A stretch of DNA of 64,000 nt. It comes from Prillingera fragicola (taxonomy: Eukaryota; Basidiomycota; Tremellomycetes; Trichosporonales; Trichosporonaceae). Both the position numbers and the translations under genes were made by a program. Position 1 is the first letter of the stretch, and each line of letters starts with the position of its first letter. Below the pieces are notes generated by a model that saw only the letters and a program-made list of their open reading frames with translations, did not search any database and was not told the origin of the DNA. The stretch covers positions 2,232,001-2,296,000 of the forward strand of contig BEDY01000003.1 of the NCBI GenBank assembly GCA_002335605.1, in the 5' to 3' direction. This document shows positions 9,567-21,263 of the stretch, one piece after another.

Positions 9567-12128
9567 ATGTCGGCTCACGAATTGCAACAGGCCGTCCTAG
9601 GCTTGTCCTTGGGAGACAGGAGAGGTAAGCACACCAGATATCGCAACTCAAAGAATACAACGCTGACAGTTCAACTCTAGAGGTGGCAATGGCTCTGCTG
9701 TGGTCCCTTCCCCGAACAGGTGTGTATATTGAATTCAGTGCGCGCGCGCCCATCACTGACAATGCTTTCAGAGGTGATCGCACTGCATGCCAAGCTGTCA
9801 CAAATGATGCAAAAGGATATTGTTGGAGTGAGCCGTGCCCGAGTGCGTGGCAACGCAACTGACCGTACCAGGACCTACCTCCAGAAATCAGCCTCCGCAT
9901 CTTGTCGCTGCTCGATGTCGACGACCTCGTCCTGTGCAAGGGTGTGAGCAAGACTTGGGCACGGCTATGTGACGACCAAGGTACTGGTCGCCGTGTGCGA
10001 GCTTGGGCTGACGTTGACAGCGATCTGGGGCGAAAAATGCCGCTTGCATGTGCCGCCCATCGAGCCGGCACACACGACGTGGAGCGATCTTACGCTGCAT
10101 CGCCAAATGCTGCATTCAAAAGGCACCAGCGTGGCTACACCACTGGGCGACGAAAGCTTCGAGTACACGTCGGACGATGACATGGGCCAGTCACTGCAGC
10201 TCAGTCCACAGGCGCTCCACTTCTCACCGAGCAGCACGACTACTAACGCGAGCGCGGCAGGGACACCAGCGCCTGGATTGCGGCGAATGGTATGGGAACG
10301 CCCGCACAGCAGTCTGCCCACGTATCAGCGCGCGTCTGTGCCATCACCAAGCCCTTCGCCATTCAGGACAAAGGACAGCATCCACGACCCGCCCATTCAG
10401 TCGCATCTCCACCTGCCGACGGGTCTGCCCAAGGCAAATTACAAGCACTTGTACTTGTTGCGGCGTATCTTGAGCCGGCGCATGACAGATACACGACCTG
10501 CAGACAACGAACCCGCACTGGGAGGTGGCAAGTCGTCCTGGAATCCCAAGGTCACGATTGTCAAGCCGACAGCGTCGGCAGAGGCGGGCGGCCTCCCTGG
10601 TCACACTGAGAGCATCTACTCACTACACTTGTTCCGACACCACATGAAGATTCCCATGGCGACCGACCTCGACGACATGATGCACGGCCTGCGCACAACC
10701 TGGCCGTCGACCCCTGCAGGCAGTCCCATGGCGACCCGTGCGTCTCCCAGGGCTGCGCCTGCCACTGATGTATTTGGCACTCCACTGGCTGGCTGGCCAG
10801 GGATGAATGCGTCGCTGGGTATCGTTCAGCCGCCGGCATCGCCCCAGATGGCGCCGACAATAGTCACCGGCCGCGACTGGCTGTTATCCGGGTCGCGTGA
10901 CCACACGCTTCGGTTGTGGCAGATTGGCGTCCCTGCGCCGCGCGTCGTCAAGATCTTCTCTGGCGGTCACACTGGGTCGATTTTGTCACACTATGTTGTT
11001 GAGGTGGACTTTGGCAGTCCGCCGTCGTCGCGCAGGTCCATGCAGCGGTCGCCCAGGGGGTCTACGCCGTCTCGTGACTCGACACCATCAGGCAAGCGCC
11101 TCATGGCAGTAAGCGGTGGTAGCGATGGGCGAATTTGCCTGTGGGACATTGAACATGGCGACGGCACGCCCGAAAAGGTGATTGAGGCGCATGCCGACTC
11201 GGTTTTGTTTGTACGGGGCGACGAGCGGCGCATCGTCAGCTGCTCCAAGGACCGCACAATCAGGCTATTCGACATTCGTACTCTTGAGCAAACCCTCGTG
11301 ATCGACGACAGCGGGCCCTCATCCCATCGTGGAGCGATCAACGCCGTCGGTCTGACCAACGACTTTATCGTCTCGGCCTCGGGCGACCGCACAATCAAGG
11401 TCTGGGACGCACGCGACGGCTCCCTCCTCGCATCCATGACGGCGGGCGACCGCGGGATATCCTGCGTGGGATTTGAGCCCATCTCCTCTCCACTCGCAGG
11501 GTGGGTGCCGGACAAACCTGGCTCGGTCCTGTGCGGCACCCTCGTCACCGGCTCGTCGGACGCGACTATCAAGACCTTCCACCTCGTCCGCCTTCCCCCC
11601 GGCGTGGTGCCGGGCAGCGGCACGGCGCTAGGCGACGACAGCGAAGCAGTGACTTTCCGCGACATGCTGGACCTCGAACGCGAGCTGCCCCTTGCCGGCA
11701 GCCTGGGCTCGAGCGTCGGCGCCAACGACGAGGACCGCGGCGCGATCGTCATCCAGCGCGGCGTGGAGTACAAAGCACCATGCACATGCCCGTCACCGCT
11801 TGCCCGCCCCACGCCCGGGGGCTGCACGCGCTGCATGGATCGCGGACACAGTGCGCTCGTGCGCAGCTTGCATGTTTGTGACGAAATGACGCTGAGTGCG
11901 AGCTACGACTCGACGATCAAGGTGGGTCTTTCGAGAGCGTGCGAGGTGACGCTGACAGGACAGATGTGGGACCGCCAAAGCGGCAAGCTCATCTTTGATT
12001 TCGAGGGCTGCCACGCCTCGCGCGTGTTTGCCATCACGGGCGATCGCGTGCGTGTCGTCAGTGCCGGTCTGGACGCGCGTATCACCATTGTCGACTTTGC
12101 AGAGGGACTCGACACGTCGTTTGTCTAG
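9567..12128 (+). CDS. F-box / WD40 repeat protein (SCF ubiquitin-ligase substrate receptor)
   Basis: Likely substrate-recognition subunit of an SCF (Skp1-Cullin-F-box) E3 ligase, with the Cdc4/Met30-type architecture. Six exons: 9567-9624, 9681-9719, 9772-9827, 9872-9980, 10021-11921 and 11964-12128, giving 775 residues. The F-box starts near residue 52 (DLPPEISLRILSLLDVDDLV, ending at AIWGEKC). A Ser/Pro-rich linker follows, then WD repeats from about residue 330, recognisable by LLSGSRDHTLRLW, VSCSKDRTIRLFD, IVSASGDRTIKVWD and LVTGSSDATIKTF. The last intron (42 bases, 11922-11963) is a multiple of three with no stop and so hides inside one reading frame; removing it restores the repeat join TIK-MWDRQSGKL. 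Orthology to a named F-box protein was not settled. Confidence 0.9.
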
Positions 12129-12243
12129 CCCTCCGTATCTTCTATCCATACCACCCACATATATCATTACGGTTTGCCACGCCCGTTAGGTCAGCACCCA
12201 TTTGTAGCATGCATTACATCATCATTAGGCCGGAGACGGCCCT
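12129..12243. other. Short convergent intergenic spacer
   Basis: Only 115 bases separate the stop codons of the F-box gene and the kinase gene, so their 3' untranslated regions probably overlap. Confidence 0.7.
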
Positions 12244-13799
12244 TCAGACAAAGGATTCTAGGTCCACCTTGTCCGTGTCCTCGACGTCGTGGTGCACAGG
12301 CGCCGGCGGGGAGGCGAGGAGTTTGTGCCGTCGCTCCCCCGAGGCGACCGAGGGAAAGGACGGGAAGAGGTCTGGGTGCTTTGGCAGCGGTTGCTCCCTG
12401 CCGTGTTAGTTGGGCGCAGTGCGATGACTCACGAAAAGTAAGGATGCTTGCCCGCGTCGTCGGCGCTGATCCTGCGCTGCGGGTCGTAGCACAACAGCGC
12501 AGCCATGAGGTAGTGTGCTTCCGAGGTGATTTGCTGAAACTTTTGCCTCAAATTCGAAAAGGGCGGTCCGACGGGGTTGACACCCTTGGCGTTGGGGAGC
12601 TTCGAGTATCCGGGCCACACGTCGTCGCTTGGCCTGCCTAGGAGGTTGAATATTTTGGACAGCTGGTCGATCTCCCCGCGGCCTTGGAAGAGGGGCACGG
12701 TTTGAATTAGTTCTGCAAAGATGCAGCCGACGGACCACATGTCGATTGCCGTCGTGTATTCCCTCGTGCCGAGGAGGAGCTCTGGCGCCCTGTAGTGTAA
12801 GAAGGTGACACTCGGGTGCGGAGTCGGTGGAGACGTACCTATACCACAGGGTGACGACGAGTTTGGTCATGTCACCCAAAGGGTCGCCAAATTTGCGGGC
12901 GAGGCCAAAGTCGGCGACCTTGATCTGGCCGCGGTTGTTCATCAGCAGGTTGGAAGTCTTGAGATCGCGATGCAACTGGTCGTCAGCGAGGTTGGGGAGA
13001 GGTACATACAATCCAATTTGAGTGGCAGTGTGCTACTGCGCTCAGGAGCTGCTTCATGATCGTCTTGACCTCGGACTGGAGGAAAGCGTGCGGCATATCT
13101 GCCAGGAGCGTCTTCAAGTCGTGTTCAATAAAGGGCATGACGATGAAGACTCTGCCGTCAGCGCTGGTCCTCTGTACCTAACACTCACTGATTCAGCGTA
13201 TCACCCACAACCACCTCCCTGATCCCAACAACATTCTCGTGATCCCCAGCCGTCTGCAGCGCCATAATCTCCCTCAAACTCGTTATCGGAAACCCGTGCT
13301 TCTCCTCGTCAAGCTTCAGTTTCTTGAGCGCGTAGATGTCGCCCGTATCGTTACAGCGCGCACGGAACACAACTCCGTACGTTCCCTCCTCAATATGATT
13401 CAACCTCGTGTAGCTGTACACAGACCGACATGAGGTCAGCGGGGGATGCTTGGAGCGTAATGGGGCATATGCCGAGCGCGGGAAGCCGAGGGACTGCGGC
13501 GATGGGGATACGCGAGAGGGAGGAGTGGCCGAGCGAGGTCGAGAGATCGGCTCTTCTGGTGCTGCACTTGTAGAAGTAGTTTTCTCTGGCTCCGGTTCGA
13601 TAGCTGGTGCGGCCACTGGTGCAATGTTCTCATCACCGTCGAGCAACGAGTCGTCTCCTGGTCGCCTCAGTTTCTTGGCGCGCACCTGCCGCCGCTTTAT
13701 TGCCAGTACGCCAGATGATGGCCCAGCCTCGGCAGGCTCATCGTCAAAGTTTGATAGCCTTTTAAGCAGTGAGCGTCCAGGAGGAGTGGCTTCGTCCAT
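12244..13799 (-). CDS. PITSLRE-type cyclin-dependent kinase (CDK11 family)
   Basis: Ser/Thr kinase of the CDK11/PITSLRE group, which in animals acts with cyclin L in transcription-coupled splicing and mitosis. Exons on the minus strand: 13799-13189, 13151-13010, 12975-12839, 12789-12433 and 12397-12244, giving 466 residues. After a disordered N-terminus of about 125 residues come the glycine loop EEGTYGVV (139-144), the catalytic Lys in ALKK, the cyclin-contact helix PITSLRE at 171-177, the catalytic loop LHRDLKTSN from residue 252, DFGLAR, and [10 protein letters not shown]. The segment [10 protein letters not shown] and the C-terminal [15 protein letters not shown] match the CDK11 C-lobe. 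The helix sequence separates it from CDK10 (PISSLRE). The exon model is supported by unbroken homology over every junction. Confidence 0.93.
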
Positions 13800-14097
13800 G
13801 GCTTTGGTCGTCGCCTTGGGTTAGTGTGTCTTGACAGCAAGGTGGATCGCGAAACATCAACAACAAATCAGATTTCTAATGCACCCTGGACTCCATTTAG
13901 AATAGTTGCTTCCGTGGCCAAAGAATTGTAATCACAGCCCTAATCTTATTAGGAATTCTGCGTGCCTTTTCGACCTCCACTTTCAATATTTTGATGCCTC
14001 CTGGTTCATGTTCCGGGTGAGCCGGCCGAACAAAAGAAGCTGTTGTGACGCTGCTCCATCCACCTTTGCATAGAAAAAATACAGCACTCTGAGCAGT
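13800..14097. promoter_or_regulatory. Divergent promoter region
   Basis: 298 bases between the start codons of the kinase gene (minus) and the prolyl-hydroxylase gene (plus). It is more AT-rich than the flanking coding DNA. No individual box can be named with confidence. Confidence 0.5.
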
Positions 14098-16228
14098 ATG
14101 CCTAGTGCAGTTCGACCCCGTTCAGCCAGCCCCGCAAATGCGGACCGTGCCGTGAAGAAGGCCAAGCCTGATGCCAGCCAGCCCATCCAGCTGCCCGAAT
14201 CATCCGTGACGGCTGGTATCCGTGACGGCTACGAGAAGGCTACGCCTTACAAGCACACCGTTGTCCCCGGCCTCTTGAGCGATGAGCTTGTGAGTGTAAT
14301 TTGGTCTAATGGCTGCTGACAAACAGCTTGAGGCAGTCGTCGACGAGTCTACCACCTACGGTGTGCGTGGCGAGGAGGGGAGCCTCCACGGTTGGGGCTG
14401 GGAGCAGAAGGAGACCGACATCTACAAGGTGCGCCTCTTGTACTGACAGAAGCTAACGTTCAGATTCAGCAGACTCCTGACCTCTCATCGCTCGACCCCG
14501 AGCACCTCCCCCAGGAGACTATCGATGCTCTTCCCCAGCTCCAGCGCCTCAAGGCTGCGCTCTACTCGCAGGAGTTCCGCAACTTTGTCCGCGACGTCAC
14601 CGGCTGTGGACCGCTCTCGAGCAAGAAGACTGACCTGTCTGTTGGTCTCTACACGGAAGGCTCGCATCTTCTCCTGCACGACGACTCGATCTCAACCCGC
14701 GTCATCTCGTACATTCTCTACCTCCCCAACTCGCCCCTCGATGCCCCCGAGAGCGAGTGCACCAAGCTTGCCGACAACGGCAAGTTCCTCAAAGGCTGGG
14801 ATCCCAAATGGGGTGGCTCGCTTGAGCTCTTCCCTGTTGAGAATGGTGATGAGCGCGGAATGCCCGCTCCCAAGGCTTGCACTTCTCTCCCCGTTCAGTG
14901 GGGTCAGATCATCTTCTTCCAGGTTCAGCCGGGACGTAGCTACCACGCTGTCGAGGAGGTGATCTGCAAGGACGGCCGCAAGCGTCTCGGTGTCAGTGGA
15001 TGGTTCCACCGCCCTGTCGAAGGCGAGGAGGGCTTTGGCGCCTACGACGACGAGCGCACCCGTCAGGCAACCCTCTCGTCGCTTGCACAGATTGTGAGTT
15101 CAGCGCGGTGAACCTTACTAACGCCAGACCTCTGCTCCTTCCATCCCCATCACTTCTTACACCGCCGACCCTCCCGTTGGTCTCACTCCCTCGCACATTG
15201 CCTTCCTCAAGCCCTTCCTCCGCGCCGACTACCTCTCGACCGGCACCCTCGAGAAGCTCTCGGGCCAGTTTGTCGAGGCATCTGAAATTGTCCTCCACAA
15301 CTTCCTCACCCAGGAGCTTGCCGACAAGATCAAGGCTGAGACCGAGGCCGCTGACAAGTCCACGTTTGGTGACTCCAAGCTCATTCCCGAGCAGGGCGCC
15401 GGTGAGGGCGACGGGTGGGTACTCCAAGGCCCTTCATCCAAGCACCGCTATGCCACCCTCACCGGCGACTCCAAGGGTACGCCTACCATGCAGGCCGTCC
15501 TGCGTGAGCTTCTTCCTTCAGAGGCCTTCCGCGCTTGGCTCTCGGTCGTCAGCTCGCTTGCTGCTACCGGCTACCGCGCTGAAGCCCGTCGCTTCCGCCG
15601 TGGACTCGACTACACCCTCGCATCCGGCGAAGAGCGTGGTGGAGAGGTCATGCTGGACGCATGCCTCGGCCTGAGTTGGTGGGCCGACGTCCCCGCTGGC
15701 AGTGATGAGGAGGACGCTCTTCTTGAGCACGGCGGCTGGGACTGCTACCTCGCTGCGCCGGATGCTGAGGAGGACCCGGAAACCTACCAGAGTGCCCTCG
15801 CCAAGAAGGCTGCTCATGGCGCCGACGCCGAGGGCGAGGACGAGGCTGCCACTGGCAAGGAGGCCACCGGAAACGGCGAGGAGACTGCTCCTGAGGAGGC
15901 AACTGTTGCCGCATCAAACGGTGCCGACAAGGGCGGCCCCAGCATTTCGATGGGTGGTGTCGAGCTCGAGTTTGACCCGGACCAGTTCAGTGACGGCGAC
16001 TTTGACACGGACAGCGAGGATGGGGACGACGGACCGTTGCTCACGCACGGGGCGAGCTTTAACCGTTTCTTGCTCGTGCTGCGTGATGCTGGCGTCATGA
16101 AGTTTGTCAAGTATTTGAGTGCTGCTGCGCCGGGCTCGCGGTGGGACGTGAACGCCGAGTTTGAGGTCGGCGTGATGGCCGAGGACAGCGACGAGGATGG
16201 TGAGGGTGAGGAGGAGAAGAAGGAGTAG
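14098..16228 (+). CDS. TPA1: Prolyl 3,4-dihydroxylase, Ofd1/Tpa1/OGFOD1 family
   Basis: Fe(II)/2-oxoglutarate dioxygenase that hydroxylates a proline of ribosomal protein S23 and affects translation termination; in fission yeast the orthologue Ofd1 also regulates the sterol/hypoxia factor Sre1. Exons 14098-14289, 14327-14428, 14464-15093 and 15128-16228 give 674 residues. The catalytic domain carries the iron ligands HDD (His170 and Asp172, in HLLLHDDS) and a distal His in PGRSYHAVEEV, followed by SGWFHRP. The second, non-catalytic double-stranded beta-helix domain follows (about 220-560). Two long acidic stretches rich in Glu, Asp and Ala interrupt and end the C-terminal half. It is convergent with the lipase gene, with 130 bases between stop codons. 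Confidence 0.93.
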
Positions 16229-16358
16229 ATAGATATTTGTAGTTTGACTCTGTAGACTGGGTGATCGCTCTTACCCATGCATGCTTTACTCTCGGCTCGT
16301 ACAGGCATGTACGACATTTGAGACTACGCGGAACGGAACAGTATGCGTACAACAAATA

Positions 16359-17882
16359 CTAGTGAATGCGGATGCGGTCACTCTCCTCGAGACAGCGCAC
16401 GTACACGTCCTTCTCCCAGTTGATCGGGATGGCTTTCAGAGGCTATCGTCAGCTCCAGTACACGAACCCAACTCACCGGCGACATTGTGAGCCTATTCCA
16501 CACCCCGGCAGCCAGACGCTGATGCGCAGCCTCCGAGGGGTGAAAGCAATCCAGCGCCGAAACAGCCTGAATAGGATAGTTTGCCAAATCAATCGCCTCC
16601 CCGGGCTGCCAGATGACGCCAAATGAGTCGTCATCTTGAGCATTCCACTCAGCTACGAGGTCGAGGACTGCCTGGTCGTAGGCGTCGCTCAGTTCGTCCA
16701 TCTTGTACCGTGTGTATTGACCAGTGAAGCCTGGAAGCATGGCGCACGAGCATTCGAGCGGGAGGCGGGGAAGTGGAAGACCATGAGTGCTGCGATCAGA
16801 GATGCCGTCGTTGGAGTGAGCTCACCAGTACGGGTCGTCCTTGGTGAGTGCGTACACTGCTGATACTCGGAAGAGGCCAACTGAGGGTCAGGTAGGGTCA
16901 CGTTGGCAGCACGCACTGATGTTGACGATGAGCTTGGCTGAGTGTGTTAGCACCGCTTACGCCCTATAGCAATTGCCACTCACGGACATGATTGCGGAGC
17001 ACCTCCACGGCATTCTTGATGCCTTGCGCGAACTCCTCCGGCGTGCCAACGAAGCCTATGGGCAAACTTCCAGAAACACAGAATGCACACTATGATGTCA
17101 GCTCTCTTCCAAGAAGCCACCCACAATGTCATTTGCCCCAATGGCCAGGTTCAGATATGCCCAACCTTCACGCTTCTCCAAGGCCTCATACTGCGGTACC
17201 AGATAGTCTATCGTCAGCGCCACCCATCGGCCGATGCCCACCTCGAACCTGCGCCTCCAGCCCCGCTGAGACGGCTCCCGAGATGGCCCCGTTGAGCTTG
17301 TCACTCTCTGGATGCGATGTGCACACTCGCGAGGCCGGCAAACGGGGTACACCTGCGCAAGTGACGGGCAAGTGGTGCCCCGTAGAAGCACCCGTGGCGT
17401 TTGTGTAGTGCCCCAGGATGCGTGGAAGGGTGATGGCGTCGTCGTCGCCACCGATGGCATAAGACACGCCTCGGAACTCTTCCATGTCTAGAGACAGAGT
17501 TTGTGGTGCTGACGTGTCAGTAGGTGTAGACAGATCTATGCTTACTGCTCAAGACTGCCTGAACCCGAACTGTCCCGTCACTCGTTGTGTCCTGAGCGTC
17601 CTGGGCAAGAAATCCGGCCGTGATGGAGTCTCCAATAGCCATGACTACTGTAAAGTCATCGGGGCGGCTAATTTTCAGCACTGGATCTCTCTTCTTCACT
17701 CACACGTCGTGGACAGACTCCGGGATCGCTCGCCGCTTAAGTCGTGGACATTTGTCCATGTCGTCAAACAGGACAAACTTGCCTGGGAGAGATGGCGGAG
17801 GGACGGGTGCTGGCCATGGTGCGGCGTTCACTACTGATCCCAGAAGTAGGGCTGTAAGAAGAGCTAGTCTACGTATTCGCAT
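16359..17882 (-). CDS. Secreted GDSL phospholipase (phospholipase B1-like)
   Basis: SGNH/GDSL hydrolase like the animal PLB1 family, probably a secreted or surface lipase. Nine exons on the minus strand: 17882-17704, 17667-17546, 17487-17242, 17207-17125, 17089-16984, 16937-16917, 16880-16826, 16789-16477 and 16442-16359; 402 residues. The start at 17882 gives a good signal peptide (MRIRRLALLTALLLGSVVNA); an in-frame ATG lies upstream at 17945. Block I is RPDDFTVVMAIGDSITAG (Ser74), block III is IGANDI, and the Asp-His pair is SALDCFHPSE (Asp351, His354). Exon 6 is only 21 bases. Inside exon 3 a 45-base segment (17308-17352) has intron ends and is a multiple of three, so it may be spliced out. 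Confidence 0.88.
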
Positions 17883-17966
17883 TGTTGTTCCAGCGGAAGG
17901 CATTGTTTGCTGATTTGAGTTGAGAATGAGAGGTGCTGTTGCCACCCAACGTCACACGACTAGGCA

Positions 17967-18011
17967 CCAATGTTGTGGGGCGCCACTCCTTAAGTGGGGG
18001 GACAACATTGG
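17967..18011. repeat. Long imperfect hairpin
   Basis: Outer arms CCAATGTTGT (17967-17976) and ACAACATTGG (18002-18011) are perfect inverted repeats. Inside them CCACT and AGTGG pair around a CCTTA loop, so nearly the whole 45 bases can fold. Confidence 0.7.
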
Positions 18012-18092
18012 ATACCGCGGAAGACCGCGGAAGTGGAGGTTGTTGGCTGGTCACCATCCATGGTGGCAACAACAAACGATGAGTGCGCTTGA

Positions 18093-18114
18093 CATTGTTG
18101 TTCTCGCAACAATG
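18093..18114. repeat. 8-base inverted repeat
   Basis: CATTGTTG at 18093-18100 and CAACAATG at 18107-18114 are perfect inverted repeats around a 6-base loop, using the same ATTGTTG core as the hairpin upstream. Confidence 0.7.
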
Positions 18115-18870
18115 CCGGCCGATCATAGGGGTGGCATCGGGTCATTCTGCTTTCGGGCAGTTTCCGGCTAGTCTTACTTCAAATATTGGCGAGATAACGC
18201 TGCCAAGCGCCTGGTCCGACATTGCGGATGACACCGCAAGCACTCTACGACTCGTGGAGTCCTATGTTCGCCCAGTCTAGAGGCGCTGACGGCCTGAACC
18301 GAAGGATGTTGGCATCAGCTGTTTGTGGTCCATATTCGCAAGTCTGGACCTTATGGAGCTGACCACTGCGCGGCTGAACACCATCCGGGCGGTTTCCAAG
18401 GGGCGGCACACTGTGGTCCGTTCAAGTGCCTTGACAATCGATGGTGGACCTTGAGCTGGGTGGCCTCTCTTACCAGCTCCGGTGCTGTGACTTGCTCCTG
18501 TCAATTCCGTTAATCTTCCTAACGGACATGGATCGACATGGCTCGGTCAGTTCCATCTCAGCTGACGATTGCACAATTGGCCGAGACCGGGTCAGGTGAC
18601 TGTCGGCCAGCAGCGACAATGGCTCGACCTCAAGATGGTATGAAGCGACATATGTACAGTCCCGTTACGTGCAACGGAATGGATCGAGCCGTCACTGCTT
18701 CAGACATCCCGTCAGGACGGAATGTTGGCTTTGAGTTAACTGGTGACTACAGGACACGAGGTTAAAAGCGTTGCTTTGTATCTTGTCCATTTCTCACTCA
18801 GCCACATTTGGCGTCGTTCAACCCTTGTCCCCCCTCTTCCTCCACCCAGTCTTGCTCCCCAGTACTGGCA

Positions 18871-19974
18871 ATGACCATAACATCCACCGAGCGTGCGCGC
18901 CACTATGTCCTATCCGAGTTGCAGCTCACAGGCAACACGGGCAAGATTGACTCGGACTCGCTCGCGTGGCTCGAGCCGCTGGACGCGAGCGCGTCGGATG
19001 AGGAGATTCGACACGAACTGGCCACAAAGGGTGTAGTGCACCTGAAGAACGTCATGCCGCGCGACTATGTGCAAACAGCGAGGAAGCGGTAAGCTGCGCG
19101 CCTTGCAATGGTGATGCCCCACTGATTGGACAGCTACTTTGACCACGTCGCGTCTACTGGCATGCTCAAGGAGGGCTCAGACCCTACAGATGGCATCTGG
19201 TGTGGTGACAAGGAACCTACCGACTTTGTGGGGCTGGACAACCAAAAATACATCATTGGAGAGGGTGAGGCCAACCCCACACAGGCAGAGTATATGCGTC
19301 TGTCGCTGGAGGCTGTCCACGCCGACTGGGCAGAGGAGTTTTGCGGCAACAAGTGTTCGTAGAAGCTCCCTTGTTCATAACTGACGACGCGCTTAGACAT
19401 CCGGGACGCGGTGATGCGTATCCGCAACACGTGGACGGACCCTTTCGTGATGCGCCGCCAGATCTGGCGCGCCAACATCCCCGGCGCCAAGGGCGTGAGC
19501 ACGGGCGTGCACTATGACCATATCTTCCTTCGTGGCGGCCCCCCAACAGCGATCACCGCCTGGGTGCCAGTCGGCGACTGCGACCCGACGATGGGTGGCC
19601 TGATCTACCTCGAGAAAAGCATGCCGGTCGGCGAAAGGATTGAGGAGGCCTTTACGCGCGAGTGCCAGGAGAAAGGTATGACAGAGGACGAAACTCGGAG
19701 TGCGTTCAACCAAAACATGATGAACAACGGCATGCTGTCAACCGACCCAGGAGCGTTTTGCAAGAGACAGGGCGAGGGGCGGCGCTGGCTGGTCGGTAAC
19801 TACGAGGCCGGCGACGTCGTGTTCCACCACTCGTACATGATTCACGCGAGCTCGGGCAACACCGACCCCCACGGCAGGATTCGCCTTAGCGCCGACCTTC
19901 GTTATGGAGACCGCCGCCACGAGTACGATGCCCGTTGGGACGCCGACGTGTTCCTCCCCAATGACGGGCTTTAG
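18871..19974 (+). CDS. Phytanoyl-CoA dioxygenase family protein
   Basis: Fe(II)/2-oxoglutarate-dependent oxygenase of the PhyH superfamily; the substrate is unknown and such fungal proteins act on lipids or secondary metabolites. Three exons, 18871-19088, 19134-19354 and 19397-19974, give 338 residues. The iron ligands are His185 and Asp187 in TGVHYDHIF and a distal His in SYMIHASSGN, with the 2-oxoglutarate Arg in RIRLSADLR. The second intron uses the unusual donor GTTCGT, chosen because it alone keeps phase (NK-YIRDAVM). An in-frame upstream ATG at 18808 exists, but the residues it adds look like C/T-rich leader. It is convergent with the thioesterase gene. Confidence 0.88.
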
Positions 19975-20125
19975 GAGTTGGTGCTGTAGTATAGAGGTCT
20001 GTGAAATGTTTGTACGTGTCAAGTGGATGTAAATGTGATTGAGTTCAAAGGAGGCCATTAGTAGCAGGTAGCGCAGCAGGCCCCTCAGTAGCAAGGACCA
20101 GATACACTCCACTCTGTGCATACCT

Positions 20126-21263
20126 CTACGCTCCATGGGCACGCCTCTCGAGGATCGCGCGGAATTCATCCGTCAGCTTGCCCCGCTTGAGAGTGTCGTA
20201 GTCATACATGATGATCGTGCTGCCGTCAGCCTCGCCAAGACACCTCCGCTCACCTGTCAGCAGTGATCGCCAGCGTGTTGGCTTTGACACTCCAGGCCGC
20301 CGCGGCCATCTTGAACGACGACTTGTCCTGTTCAATAGAGTGTGGCTTCATAGCCCAGATGAGCTGCGATACTGTTAGCTCTCCTCAAACGCCCCTTCCT
20401 GGTCAACTACTCACCGAGTCAGGGTACGTGACCGGATAGCGATAACGAATGCTCATCTCCTTGAGAATGAAGCTCGTGCCGCGACCGTTCTGCACGTCAA
20501 TTATCATTCGCGCTGGGTAAAGCACTGGTCTGCCGGGTGACCAAGTGCACGCTGCTGACACTCACAACCAAGTCATCTGCCGCCTTCTCGCCAACGTCCG
20601 CCCTCAGAGACTCGATCCAGCGCATGCGCGTCGACTCCATGTAGCGCAGATAGCTAACGTTGTTGACGTGCCTGTTGTGTCAGTAGTGCTTCGAGAATGT
20701 CGAGCTGGGCCGAGGGTGCGAGCTCTCCACATGGACCAGCCCACCCGCCGACTCACTTGAACATGTCACACTCTCCCCAAGCAACAGGCCACTCGAGCCT
20801 TCCCTCGCCATCAAACCCATTACTGTCAAACCACTCGTGAATCGTCGCGCGGGTCCGATCCAGCCCCGGGTCCATGTGCGGAGGAGGATCTATACGGTCA
20901 CGCGTGCTGCCTGGCCGGGGCAGCTCGTCGAGGGGCGACGAGGAGCCATCGCCCGGTAAGGGGCGGGCGACGGTGTGGTCTTCTGGCGAGGCGGGGCCGA
21001 CTTCCCCTGGAGCGAGGTAGAAGGCCGACTTTGGGTCGGAGAACTTGCCGAGCAGTTCCTACTGCGTTAGCACTGACAGGGGCTGTTGAGACAGGTTTAG
21101 AGGAAAGAGAGGAAGCTCGAACGAGGTGGAGGTGACCAATGGCTCTGGGACTCACTTTGAGCTTGTCGTCGCGCGCAACAGCACTGCTATGCACGCGGGC
21201 GACACGTGCCCCAAGAGCACCACGCGAGCTCTGGTCAAGTACACGAAGCGAGGAACGAAGCAT
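20126..21263 (-). CDS. Mitochondrial hot-dog fold acyl-CoA thioesterase-like protein
   Basis: Member of the 4HBT thioesterase superfamily, probably acting on an acyl thioester in mitochondria. Six exons on the minus strand: 21263-21156, 21058-20757, 20671-20566, 20489-20415, 20363-20254 and 20219-20126; 264 residues. The N-terminus MLRSSLRVLDQSSRGALGAR is a typical mitochondrial presequence, followed by a Pro-rich linker. The hot-dog signature is FKHVNNVSYLRYMESTRMRW, after which beta strands such as SFILKEMSIRYRYPV follow. The second exon was started at 21058 because the nearer CAG would introduce an immediate stop. The substrate cannot be told from sequence. Confidence 0.82.

Larger units (their letters stand above)
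17883..18870. other. Divergent intergenic region with hairpins
   Basis: About 1 kb between the lipase (minus) and the dioxygenase (plus) starts. It contains a long hairpin at 17967-18011, a second at 18093-18114, a direct repeat of ACCGCGGAAG near 18012-18035, and a cluster of ATTGTTG/CAACAAT motifs. The end of the region (about 18800-18870) is C/T-rich, consistent with the leader of the plus-strand gene. No coding frame is supported. Confidence 0.5.
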
